This document shows, piece after piece, positions 18,028-26,153 of a stretch of 55,361 bases of DNA. Source of the stretch: Ginsengibacter hankyongi (GTDB lineage Bacteria > Bacteroidota > Bacteroidia > Chitinophagales > Chitinophagaceae); assembly GCF_008710285.1 (NCBI RefSeq), contig NZ_VYQF01000016.1, positions 1 to 55,361 of the forward strand, given 5' to 3'. Under the pieces are notes generated by a model. It was not told where the DNA came from. It ran no database searches and was given only the letters and a program-made list of their open reading frames with translations. Position 1 is the stretch's first letter. Each line of letters opens with the position of its first letter. The position numbers and the translations under genes are program-made.

Positions 18028-19293
18028 CTAGAAATAATCGCTAAACGGCCGTTGTTCAACTATGGCAGTTAGTCCCATCATCGGTCCCGCTATCCCGGCC
18101 AGGAATCCCATCGCTCCGCCTGCGCCCTTTGAATCGATCCACTCGGGAAATGCCAGTTTTTCAACGTTAGCTACCAATTCTTTCGCAATTTCAACGGCAA
18201 ATTCGATATCCTGGTGAGCAATAGCCGGCAAAACCCAACCGGTACCTATGGACCAAAATCCACCGTTGGTATAACTGCCTAATGGAACATTTACCAATTG
18301 TCGCTGCCAACCGTCCTTTTCAGCAATCTGTCGGGTGAAGCCTTTTAAAAAAATGTCATCGCGGTGCTTACGGTACCAGTCTACTATGCTTTTTTGTTCA
18401 GCGGGCTCTACCATCCAATATGCTAATCCATTTCCCCAAACATTTACCTGCCTGCAATCTTTTGATCCGGCGAGGAAGGCTCCTTCCTCTTTGTCAAAGA
18501 GTCGGTATAGATTTTCGGGGATACCCTTTGCCAGGCGTGTCCAGCGTGTGGTAACGTCCTTGTCAATACAATTGTCAAAAAAACGGGCTGCCCGCGTCAG
18601 ACCAAAATGAAGTATCATACTGCTCATCAATACAAAACCTGTGATCGCTTCAGGATCATGAAACCCAAAATCTACTCCCGGGTGCTGGGGATCAATATAA
18701 GCCAACCCGCAGGAAAAGGGTACCAACTCCATGCTTCGTTCAAAAATCCTGGCCCAGTCTTCCTTCCTGGGAATTTCAGCCCCCCATTTTTCAAGATGAT
18801 CGATAAGCCTGATCCAGGCCGCAGGAAGATGCAGCGGCATGTGTATCGCATGGGGGCTATTCAAACTTCCGGGCTGCATTACGGGCATCCCGTCTGCTTC
18901 TACCCTGTCGGGGAAGCAAGGCAAATCAACAATACTTTCTGTAAGAAAACGGGCAATGGCGGTAAGCTCTTCCTTGTTATAAAGATCCGGTTGCACCATC
19001 ATGGGATACAAAAAATCATCTGGCCATATTCCCCGGTAGGTAGCACTCACGGATGGGGAATGCAATTTAAGAGAACTGCCAAAGACAATCTTTGAACGTG
19101 TCAGGGACTCAAGAAGACTTTCTCTTAATCGTTCAAGCAACTTTCGAAAGATGTCATTGTTAGATTTATACCCTTCTGATCCTGTTCCGGATCCTGGAAT
19201 TAAATCGATTGGAGCTATGCTCAAAACGGCTCCCGCCTTCCCCGTAAGAGCCAGGAACTTCCTCCGGCTTAATCTTATTTTTTTTCCGGCCAT
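18028..19293 (-). CDS. Tat-exported putative (alpha/alpha)6-barrel glycosidase
   Basis: This 421-residue protein starts with a twin-arginine signal (RLSRRKFLALTGKAG, Arg pair at residues 10-11) and so is probably exported folded. The body is rich in Trp and acidic residues in an alpha-toroid style (TYRGIWPDDFLYPMM, QVNVWGNGLAYWMV, GFWSIGTGWVLPAIA), like six-hairpin glycosidases. I could not place it in a named GH family. The ATG at 19291-19293 is preferred to a GTG two codons upstream. It lies 39 bases after a GH123-like gene, with a near-perfect 22-nt palindrome in the gap, and upstream of the permease. A role in trimming the same glycan is inferred from context only. Confidence 0.7.
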   Translation of the reverse strand: MAGKKIRLSRRKFLALTGKAGAVLSIAPIDLIPGSGTGSEGYKSNNDIFRKLLERLRESLLESLTRSKIVFGSSLKLHSPSVSATYRGIWPDDFLYPMMVQPDLYNKEELTAIARFLTESIVDLPCFPDRVEADGMPVMQPGSLNSPHAIHMPLHLPAAWIRLIDHLEKWGAEIPRKEDWARIFERSMELVPFSCGLAYIDPQHPGVDFGFHDPEAITGFVLMSSMILHFGLTRAARFFDNCIDKDVTTRWTRLAKGIPENLYRLFDKEEGAFLAGSKDCRQVNVWGNGLAYWMVEPAEQKSIVDWYRKHRDDIFLKGFTRQIAEKDGWQRQLVNVPLGSYTNGGFWSIGTGWVLPAIAHQDIEFAVEIAKELVANVEKLAFPEWIDSKGAGGAMGFLAGIAGPMMGLTAIVEQRPFSDYF

Positions 19294-19307
19294 ACTCACT
19301 TATTACG

Positions 19308-19329
19308 TTTAATCAATCGATTAATTAAA
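19308..19329. repeat. 22-nt near-perfect palindrome centred on ATCGAT
   Basis: Ten of eleven base pairs match in the sequence that starts TTTAATCA and ends TTAATTAAA. It lies 15-36 bases upstream of the Tat-protein start and just past the stop of the GH123-like gene. The central CG and AT-rich arms resemble a LacI-type operator, but no LacI gene is in the window. Confidence 0.4.
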
Positions 19330-19332
19330 GTG

Positions 19333-22300
19333 TCAATCGGCTACTTTTTTTTGAATAATGATAATCCCTCCTTTGCCCGCCGGAACCACGACGTCATCCA
19401 GGTTATTGTAAAAATGCGCTTCCTGAAAATCACGAATGGAAGGAGCCCGAATGCCCACTTGTGTTGCATTCAGGTTTACCGATTTCCAGTTAATATCGAG
19501 CTTGATATGAATATCCTGCGTGGCCCAACTGGCATAGGCGATTAATATCTTATCCGACCGCCGATATACTGTTACTTTAACCTCTTTACTATTGCATTTA
19601 ACGGGCAGAAATGGATCCCAGTAACCTATCATTTTTGCCTTTTTAATTCCGAATTGATCCCACAGTTGCCAAAGGGCAGAAGGATCGCATCCTCCCCAAC
19701 CCAGCCGGGAGGTGACGCCATATACCATACCACGCCAGGCATTGCCACAGCCGTTAAGCATTTCGCCATACAACCCGAATGGAATGCCCGACATTTCCAC
19801 CAACCAGTAATCGGGGTTTTCATTATAATTGAACATTTCACCCAGCCAAAGACTATTAATACACGGAAACAATTCCATGTATTCATTGGCCGTACTGTTC
19901 AATCCGTATGCCGGCTGAAAATTATTACCGGAATGAAAATCGATCAGGCAACTATCTGCGGACCGGTCCAGTACCTTTCGAACCCTCTTCATGATCTCAC
20001 GGTCATATCCTACCCCATCCAGGTAAATGCCCCGTATACCCACGTTCTTTACCAGCCACCTAAGGCCTTCCAGGTAGTAATTATGCCACCTCGATAATCC
20101 TTGTGTCCGAATCGCCATATCCCATCCACCGCCTTGAACCGGGCTGTGCCAGGCCGCGTCATAATTCGTCCGCAAATGTTCCGTGAGCCATGACCCCCCG
20201 GTGGAATATAAATTACCCCCTGTTCCGTCGTCAGCAAACTGGTCAGCTAGCTGTGAACCCATGCCGGGAGTAAAAATTTCGTTGCCCAGGCTTCGTAACG
20301 CCCATAACTCCGGGGTGTGGTTACTCAATTCCCGTACGGTATAGTAAATTTTGCAGCGGATACCCTTTGACCGCGCCGCGGCAATAAAGTTTTTCAAAGT
20401 ATCAGTAGCTATAAAAGGATAGTTAATATACGGGTTCAGGATGTTTCCCTGGTGAATGTTCATAACATTCGCGCCTTTTTCAACTGCCTTCGTTAGCCAA
20501 TTATCTACGGGTGGGTCCGATTGAAAATACCGTTCGCTCCAGTGATTATTGTCCAGCAGTTTAAGCGGTGTAATCAAAAGGCCAAAATTAAGATGCAACA
20601 CCTGCCCGGCCCTAAGTACCTTTTTGCCTGTGAAGGCCTTGAATAAAAAACTATTTCCCTGCTCCGACAAACTGCAACCGCCTAATCCTTCATTGCTCCA
20701 GTCTTTATAAGTCCCTGTTTTATCAAAATTGTATAGGGTCCAATCCGGGAATTCATTCTTCAACTTGCACTGCAGGCCTGCATTTACGTCTCCAATCCAT
20801 ACCATGTTGTTGGCTCGTTCTTTATTCCATCGCCAGTCCCATCTTTCGGGTCGCAGCCCTCCTTTAAACCCCAACCCCATCATATAGGTAGCGACCGGTT
20901 TAGCATAAGGTATAAGCAATTGTATATCATCTACAGTCATAGCTTCCCGGGCTTTAAAATCTACCTGGTAGTTGATATACCCGTCACATTCCATTTTTGC
21001 CCTTATAATCATTTGGGCATCCGGTCTTTCTTCCGTAGTACGCCAGCTCACCGCACCTTCTTTTTTTTCAGTTATCTGTGGTCCACCTGATTTCCATTTT
21101 AGTTTTTCTCCATGCTGCAGGGTTACTAATTGTACCGGAGCCGCAATTATATCTCTTGGTATTCCGTTTATCGAATCATTGCTTCCGGTAAAATAGCTGG
21201 TTATTTTATCGGGCAATCCATATTTATTAAAACGAAGTGTGCGGCCCAATACTTTTACGATTTGCCGGTTTAACTCTACGGGAATGTATGGCTTAAAAAC
21301 GCTATCATCTAAACCAATATCAGAATCTAACCAATTCAGCCTGGCCATCCTGAAGAGTTCATCATACCCCCTGTCTGCAATTATTCCGTCTCCGACACTT
21401 ATATGGACATCTATCAGCCGTGCTCCAATTCCATGGGCCAAAACGGTTACCGTTCCTGTATATAGCCCGGGACTTACATCTTTCATAATATCGACACCGA
21501 TCCACAGCGCCTGTACATGGCCCTTTTTTATATCGACTTCTTTTGTAAAGGCTTTACCCAGCCAGTCTCTCCCTTGCAGGTTGATACACCGTATAGAAGA
21601 AGCAGGTATTTTTTGGCCGGTTTTTTCCGTAAGGTCTGAAAAAACCAATCGCACGTTTTTTAGTGCTTTAAAAGCTGCGAATATCCCTAATTGATATACA
21701 TAAAACTCGTTTCTTAAAGCGCTTCCGGAGAAGGCCTGGCTTTCGTTTTCCACTGCCCAACGTTCAGGAATATGCGTGTCCATCCGTATTGGATGCTTAC
21801 GGTCTTCGGGAAATATTAAAAACTCCTTGTTAGAATTTTGATCCAAAAATGACCGCACTGTTTTTTTTGTTGCCACGATCTCCATGGGATCGAAACTATT
21901 GAAGGTATTTATAGATTCAAATCGAACTACCCTGGCTTTAGGCAAACGCCCCGTATCAGGCAAAGTCAGCACATTATTCTTTTTCTCCCATGTAACATCA
22001 CAATGATCCACATAACCCGGGTATATTGTATTGGGGAAGTACCAGCTTCCGCTCGTCCTGTAGGGCATAAAGTACAGGTAGTAGTCGCCCTTGCCTGTAG
22101 CCGGTTGAAAGATAAAATCGCCAGATTCTGTATTGACGTTAACTCTGTAAATATTTTCCACGGTTTTGCCGGTAGAAGCATCCACAAGAATGACAGACTT
22201 CTTCTCCGGATTATCTTCCCTCCGCCAGGGCACATGAACCCATACGGCATCTGAATCAACCGGGACCTCTATTACAGCCCGGTGATTACCATATTCTTTA

Positions 22301-22416
22301 TTATCCCATTTCCCGGTGCCATAGCAGATCTCCTGCGCAAATACGGCTCTTTTTCCCAAGAGAAAGAAGACCAAAATAAACAAGCCGGCAGCTCTCAGAT
22401 TTTTTTTATTGCACAT
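19333..22416 (-). CDS. GH123-like (DUF6067-type) exported glycoside hydrolase
   Basis: This 1027-residue exported protein has a signal peptide (about 1-27, ending AVFA) and an extra N-terminal beta domain of about 150 residues. A large region follows that is shared end to end with the 875-aa protein at 32606. Common blocks include GLRPERWDWRWNKE, IYLDGVGYDREIMKRVRKVL, YWLVEMSGIPFGLYGEML and NAWRGMVYGVTSRLGWGG. These are typical of Bacteroidota proteins annotated as glycoside hydrolase domain-containing, related to GH123 beta-N-acetylgalactosaminidases. The acidic motifs YLDGVGYD and DFHSG may be active-site residues. The substrate is unknown. It sits between the Tat glycosidase and the creatininase-family cassette. 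Confidence 0.78.
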   Translation of the reverse strand: MCNKKNLRAAGLFILVFFLLGKRAVFAQEICYGTGKWDNKEYGNHRAVIEVPVDSDAVWVHVPWRREDNPEKKSVILVDASTGKTVENIYRVNVNTESGDFIFQPATGKGDYYLYFMPYRTSGSWYFPNTIYPGYVDHCDVTWEKKNNVLTLPDTGRLPKARVVRFESINTFNSFDPMEIVATKKTVRSFLDQNSNKEFLIFPEDRKHPIRMDTHIPERWAVENESQAFSGSALRNEFYVYQLGIFAAFKALKNVRLVFSDLTEKTGQKIPASSIRCINLQGRDWLGKAFTKEVDIKKGHVQALWIGVDIMKDVSPGLYTGTVTVLAHGIGARLIDVHISVGDGIIADRGYDELFRMARLNWLDSDIGLDDSVFKPYIPVELNRQIVKVLGRTLRFNKYGLPDKITSYFTGSNDSINGIPRDIIAAPVQLVTLQHGEKLKWKSGGPQITEKKEGAVSWRTTEERPDAQMIIRAKMECDGYINYQVDFKAREAMTVDDIQLLIPYAKPVATYMMGLGFKGGLRPERWDWRWNKERANNMVWIGDVNAGLQCKLKNEFPDWTLYNFDKTGTYKDWSNEGLGGCSLSEQGNSFLFKAFTGKKVLRAGQVLHLNFGLLITPLKLLDNNHWSERYFQSDPPVDNWLTKAVEKGANVMNIHQGNILNPYINYPFIATDTLKNFIAAARSKGIRCKIYYTVRELSNHTPELWALRSLGNEIFTPGMGSQLADQFADDGTGGNLYSTGGSWLTEHLRTNYDAAWHSPVQGGGWDMAIRTQGLSRWHNYYLEGLRWLVKNVGIRGIYLDGVGYDREIMKRVRKVLDRSADSCLIDFHSGNNFQPAYGLNSTANEYMELFPCINSLWLGEMFNYNENPDYWLVEMSGIPFGLYGEMLNGCGNAWRGMVYGVTSRLGWGGCDPSALWQLWDQFGIKKAKMIGYWDPFLPVKCNSKEVKVTVYRRSDKILIAYASWATQDIHIKLDINWKSVNLNATQVGIRAPSIRDFQEAHFYNNLDDVVVPAGKGGIIIIQKKVAD

Positions 22417-22459
22417 ATGTTAGATAATTAACCCAATAGGCTTCAAATTGCCAGTTAAC

Positions 22460-22473
22460 TGATTTTAAAATCA
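22460..22473. repeat. 14-nt perfect palindrome upstream of the GH123-like gene
   Basis: TGATTTTAAAATCA lies 44 bases upstream of the GH123-like start, with a second short inverted repeat (ATCGTT...AACGAT, 22491-22507) just beyond it at the end of the creatininase-family gene. It could be an operator, but AT-rich palindromes of this size also arise by chance. Confidence 0.3.
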
Positions 22474-22507
22474 AATGATTCCTTTTCTTTATCGTTGATT
22501 AAACGAT

Positions 22508-23275
22508 CTATGGTTTTTCTTTAATTGCAAAAAGATCAGTGACCACCATTTGCAGGGCATTCACAACAGCATTTGTAATTTGTATCCCCTTCCCGACGTC
22601 AGCTTTCAGAGGATTTCCAAAAATTCCATTGGAAGTCATCGTTTTAAAGTTGCGGTAATAGGAAGCCTTCGGGCCCTTTAACATGTCTCCCTCTGCCCAT
22701 GGGAAGCCGGCTTTGTTTCCACCTTTTTCCAGTTGCTCCCTGGCCACCAGGTGAGGAGCAATGACTTCCATAAGTGACGTTTCAAATTCGCATGCATGCC
22801 CGGTACCTCCCGGGCCGGTCTCGCTGATTTTTTTCAGGGCTTCCTGAACTATCAGCCACCACGTTACGCCTACGATATGCGCTTTTGGATTTTCCTGGCC
22901 GAGCTGTTCCAATATCACCTGTCCTATTCCCTGGTTGCCACCATGGCTATTGAACAGAATTATTTTATAAAATCCATGATGCAAAACTGAGCCTATGATA
23001 TCCTTTACTACCATCCCAAAGGCGGCATGGCTCAAACTTAGGGTACCCGGAAATCCTAGGTGATGGCCGGAGCATCCGATGCCAACCGTGGGTAGTATCA
23101 ATATCGAATCTCCGATGGCAGCGTTTAGCGCCGCGGCAAAATGGTCCCCGATTAACCGGTCGGTTGCCAGTGGCAAATGAGGCCCGTGCTGCTCTGTAGC
23201 GGCAAGAGTCAATAGCACCGGAATATTTCTATCCAGCCTGTCTAATTGCAGATAGCTGAGTTGATCCCAAATCAT
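22508..23275 (-). CDS. Creatininase-family metal-dependent amidohydrolase
   Basis: This 255-residue cytosolic protein of the creatininase fold hydrolyses cyclic amides or related ring bonds with a two-metal site. The ligand motifs are intact: TEQHGPHLPLATD (Glu28, His30, Asp39), NSHGGNQG (His111) and HACEFETS (Glu163, Glu165). The family includes creatininase, FAPy deformylase, MftE and, as I recall, an inosose ring-opening hydrolase (IolN), so creatinine need not be the substrate. It is the last gene of the RraA-SDR-enolase-RidA cassette, 45 bases after the RidA fusion. A ring-opening or lactam/lactone hydrolysis step on a sugar-derived compound is a reasonable guess. Confidence 0.88.
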   Translation of the reverse strand: MIWDQLSYLQLDRLDRNIPVLLTLAATEQHGPHLPLATDRLIGDHFAAALNAAIGDSILILPTVGIGCSGHHLGFPGTLSLSHAAFGMVVKDIIGSVLHHGFYKIILFNSHGGNQGIGQVILEQLGQENPKAHIVGVTWWLIVQEALKKISETGPGGTGHACEFETSLMEVIAPHLVAREQLEKGGNKAGFPWAEGDMLKGPKASYYRNFKTMTSNGIFGNPLKADVGKGIQITNAVVNALQMVVTDLFAIKEKP

Positions 23276-23320
23276 AGTACATGCTTTTAACGAGAGGGTA
23301 GTTGATCAATGCAATGGATG

Positions 23321-24202
23321 TTACAATACCGCCCAGCATTCCACTTCTACCAATAAGGTGCTCAGCAACCCGGCCTGCACCGCAGTTCTTACTGGCATGA
23401 TGGCTTCCCGGAAATATTCTATATATACTTTGTTAAACCTCCCCCAGTCTTCTATGTTTTTCAGGTAGACGGTTACCTTAAAGACCTTATCCATACTGCA
23501 GCCAGCAACAGCCAATTGCCTCCTGCAATTTTCCAGCGTGAAAGCCGCCTGCTCTTCGATAGTGTCTCCGATGATCTTTCCTTCCATATCAATCGCTGCC
23601 TGCCCGGAAATCACTACCAGTTTACCGGGGTTGATCATAAGAACAGGTGAATAAGGACCCGAAGTTTTGTGTTGTGCAGCATTGGCCGGCACCTCTATAG
23701 GGGCTGGCCTCCGGTCCTCAAATGTGCTGCCTATGAAGTTGGGAAGATAACCGGTAAACCCGGCAATTTTCCATGACCCGTTAACCCGGCGGCAATGGTA
23801 TATGCTTTGCCAGTTAGCTGGAACCCTCTCCCCCTCCAGCTTCTGGGAGTCCCATATGAATTTCTTATGTGCCAAAGCGACATCTCCTTTAATCTCTATA
23901 TCGCGGAGAATTGTTGCCCGGTGCAGTAAATTTTCCGCATTATCGTTGCCAATAGCTTCCCTGAAGGCCGATGCTTGCCTAAGCCATTCCGCTTTATAAG
24001 AACGGAGATCACAAAAAGCCAGCGTCCACGCGTCAGGGTTATACGTGCGGTTACCATCTATTGCCATAAACCCTTCCTTTATAAAATCACCCTCTGTTAA
24101 AGACCAGTCTTCACTAACGAACGCACGGATGTCTTTTGTTACCAGGATTTCCCAGATCGCTGCCCTGTCTTTATCTGTTGCGGCAAATGGATTTATTGTC
24201 AT
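23321..24202 (-). CDS. NTF2-like (SnoaL) domain fused to RidA/YjgF domain
   Basis: This 293-residue protein has two parts. Residues 1 to about 165 look like an NTF2/SnoaL-type cone domain (ending YHCRRVNGSWKIAGFTGYLP). Residues about 180-293 are a RidA/YjgF domain (GPYSPVLMINPGKLVVISGQ, VFKVTVYLKNIEDWGRFNKV, MPVRTAVQAGL, LVEVECWAVL). The Arg of PVRTAV and the Glu of VEVE match RidA residues that bind and hydrolyse 2-aminoacrylate-type imines, so the domain is probably active. It lies 1 base past the enolase-superfamily stop, so it is tightly coupled. Clearing or processing a reactive keto/imine intermediate in the same pathway is inferred. Free-standing RidA is about 125 aa. Confidence 0.87.
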   Translation of the reverse strand: MTINPFAATDKDRAAIWEILVTKDIRAFVSEDWSLTEGDFIKEGFMAIDGNRTYNPDAWTLAFCDLRSYKAEWLRQASAFREAIGNDNAENLLHRATILRDIEIKGDVALAHKKFIWDSQKLEGERVPANWQSIYHCRRVNGSWKIAGFTGYLPNFIGSTFEDRRPAPIEVPANAAQHKTSGPYSPVLMINPGKLVVISGQAAIDMEGKIIGDTIEEQAAFTLENCRRQLAVAGCSMDKVFKVTVYLKNIEDWGRFNKVYIEYFREAIMPVRTAVQAGLLSTLLVEVECWAVL

Positions 24203-24203
24203 A

Positions 24204-25334
24204 TCAGTAGTATTCTATTTTATTTATTTGGTAATGTGCAATGGCGTCGAGGTCCGGCTCTACCCCCAGGCCCGGCCCTTCCGGCAGGTATACAAACGGA
24301 GGCTCGAAACGAAGTGGCGTTTGAAGCAAGTCATGCTCCCGGATCATGCGTCCAAAAATGTCCCCCGGCCACGTGCAAGACGATGCAGCAGCAGAACTAT
24401 GAATATACATGGCTTCCAGTATACCAAGATCGATTTCTGAACCATGCCAGCAAGGTAACCCGGCTGCAGCAGCAATGTGATCCATCCGCTGGAAGTCGGC
24501 AAGCCCCGAGTTAAAATTAAATCCGTCGACAGCTTGCAACTGAATTGCGCGAATTGCATCCTGAATTCTCTGGCCCTGGAGGACATAAGGAAGCGAAACA
24601 TGTAATACGATGGGTATAGAACTGTAAGTCCGCAACGCGGCGTATTCACTGATCTTCCAGCGCGGTATCGGATCTTCGAGACACAAAACGTTCCCGGGTT
24701 CCCGCAGGGCATCTATCCTTTTTCGAGTCTCAAAAGCATACTCCCATCGTTCATTGGGATCGAGGATGACCTGCATACCGGGGGCCGCATCCGCAATAGC
24801 TTTACACCACCCTACCACATCGTCTTCGAGATCACTTTTAAACTTGATACAATCATATCCCATTTCCTGAAAATACCGAACCAACGGCCCGACTTCTTCG
24901 GTCACTCTGTGGCTTGACCAGGCTCCCACTTTCACTTTCTCCCTCAGGGCCCCGCCCAGGAGGTCCACCACCCGCATGTTCCGCATCCTTGCATATGCAT
25001 CCCATATAGCACATTCAAAACCATCGTACTCCCTGCAAAAAACAAACGGCAGTCTTTGAAGTACAAGACTTTCGATATCGCGATCAACCAGGATCCGGGC
25101 TATTTCGGCTACCATAGCCAGGCTGTGGCCCCTGTAAAGTTCCCCCCAACCCATGATGCCCGAGTCCAGCTGCAGTCCGATCAGCATTTTCGGCAATTCA
25201 TCGAATTGAAAACTCCATCCCTCTTTGGCACCTACCGGGAGTTTATGCAGTGGCTTGCTTACCTGCATGCTATCTATAGAGCCCTCCCTGGCCGGCACAA
25301 TTACTTCAAAGCAGGAAATCCTTACAACTTTCAT
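24204..25334 (-). CDS. Enolase-superfamily (mandelate racemase/MLE-like) enzyme
   Basis: This 376-residue enzyme has the usual capping domain (1-120) and TIM barrel. It has the KxK catalytic pair Lys164-Phe-Lys166 (CIKFKSD), metal ligands Asp192 (ILDPNERW) and Glu220 (CLEDPIP), and a C-terminal His297 (CWHGSEIDLGI). The third ligand, normally Asp/Glu in a PIAxxE-like motif, falls in SIPIVLHVSLPY, where no acid is present. Members dehydrate or epimerise sugar acids via an enolate, so it may be a dehydratase or epimerase, but the exact chemistry is open. It starts 8 bases past the SDR stop (ATG at 25332-25334) and is followed after 1 base by the NTF2-RidA gene. At 376 aa it is shorter than the enolase-family L-fuconate dehydratase (about 440 aa), so it was not named FucD. 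Confidence 0.88.
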   Translation of the reverse strand: MKVVRISCFEVIVPAREGSIDSMQVSKPLHKLPVGAKEGWSFQFDELPKMLIGLQLDSGIMGWGELYRGHSLAMVAEIARILVDRDIESLVLQRLPFVFCREYDGFECAIWDAYARMRNMRVVDLLGGALREKVKVGAWSSHRVTEEVGPLVRYFQEMGYDCIKFKSDLEDDVVGWCKAIADAAPGMQVILDPNERWEYAFETRKRIDALREPGNVLCLEDPIPRWKISEYAALRTYSSIPIVLHVSLPYVLQGQRIQDAIRAIQLQAVDGFNFNSGLADFQRMDHIAAAAGLPCWHGSEIDLGILEAMYIHSSAAASSCTWPGDIFGRMIREHDLLQTPLRFEPPFVYLPEGPGLGVEPDLDAIAHYQINKIEYY

Positions 25335-25342
25335 ATGCGTAG

Positions 25343-26119
25343 TTAAACTGAGCCTAATAGTTTAATGGTAGTACCGCAATCGATATAAATGGTTTGCCCT
25401 GTGATACAGCGGCTATGATCTGAGAGCAGGAAGCCTACAGCATAACCACAATCTTCTGCTTGTATTTTACGATGGATCACCTGTTCCTTGAAGATATATT
25501 CTTCCACCCACTGTTCAGGGTTTTCCGTCCAGGATCTGATTAACTCATAATTTTGTTCGGCGTGTACATACCCGGGAGCTATTGCATTTACACGGATGTT
25601 CTTCCCGCCTAATTCTACCGCCATTCCCCGGGTGAGGCCTTCCACTGCAGATTTTGCACTGGCATAGATCGCATAGCCGGGAATCGTTGAATGCGCATGT
25701 ACAGAGGACACATTTACAATGTTTCCTGCAAGCCCGTTTTTTAAAAGCTGGTTTACAAATAATTTGGACACCATCCAAACGCCCCTTACGTCCACACCGT
25801 AAAGTTGATCGAATTCCTGCTGATTCGCCTCGTGGGCAGGTTTACTCAATCCAATACCGGCATTATTTACCAGTCCGTCCAGTACGCCATATTCTTTTTC
25901 TACAAATGCAAACATATCTTCCACTTCTGTGGGATTACCGATGTCAGCAACAACCGTAAACGCTTTTACATGTTTCTTCCCCGCTGCGTCGGCCATCTCC
26001 CGGTTTCGCTCGTTTATTACTACACGGGCGCCGCTTGCAATTAATACATTGCATATCCCTTCGCCCACGCCAAAACCACCTCCGCCCGTCACCAGGATAT
26101 TTTTTCCTTTCAGGTCCAT
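25343..26119 (-). CDS. SDR-family dehydrogenase (cassette member)
   Basis: This 258-residue classical short-chain dehydrogenase has a Rossmann motif TGGGGFGVGEG (11-21), NNAG at 85-88, catalytic Ser139 (NVSSVHAH), Tyr152 and Lys156 (YASAK), and APGYVHAEQ. It oxidises or reduces an alcohol with NAD(P). It ends 8 bases before the enolase-superfamily gene and starts 34 bases after the RraA-like gene, so it is part of the same cassette. The most likely substrate is a sugar acid, lactone or keto intermediate of that route. Confidence 0.93.
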   Translation of the reverse strand: MDLKGKNILVTGGGGFGVGEGICNVLIASGARVVINERNREMADAAGKKHVKAFTVVADIGNPTEVEDMFAFVEKEYGVLDGLVNNAGIGLSKPAHEANQQEFDQLYGVDVRGVWMVSKLFVNQLLKNGLAGNIVNVSSVHAHSTIPGYAIYASAKSAVEGLTRGMAVELGGKNIRVNAIAPGYVHAEQNYELIRSWTENPEQWVEEYIFKEQVIHRKIQAEDCGYAVGFLLSDHSRCITGQTIYIDCGTTIKLLGSV

Positions 26120-26153
26120 ATTCTAATATATTTATATTGGCGCAATGCGCCCT

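Noticed and set aside
22508-23275. Creatininase-family gene as true creatininase
   Set aside because: No creatinase or sarcosine oxidase genes are near; the cassette context points to a different substrate.
24204-25334. Enolase-superfamily gene as L-fuconate dehydratase (FucD)
   Set aside because: It is shorter than FucD, lacks the third metal ligand, and a UxaA-type dehydratase already fits that step better.
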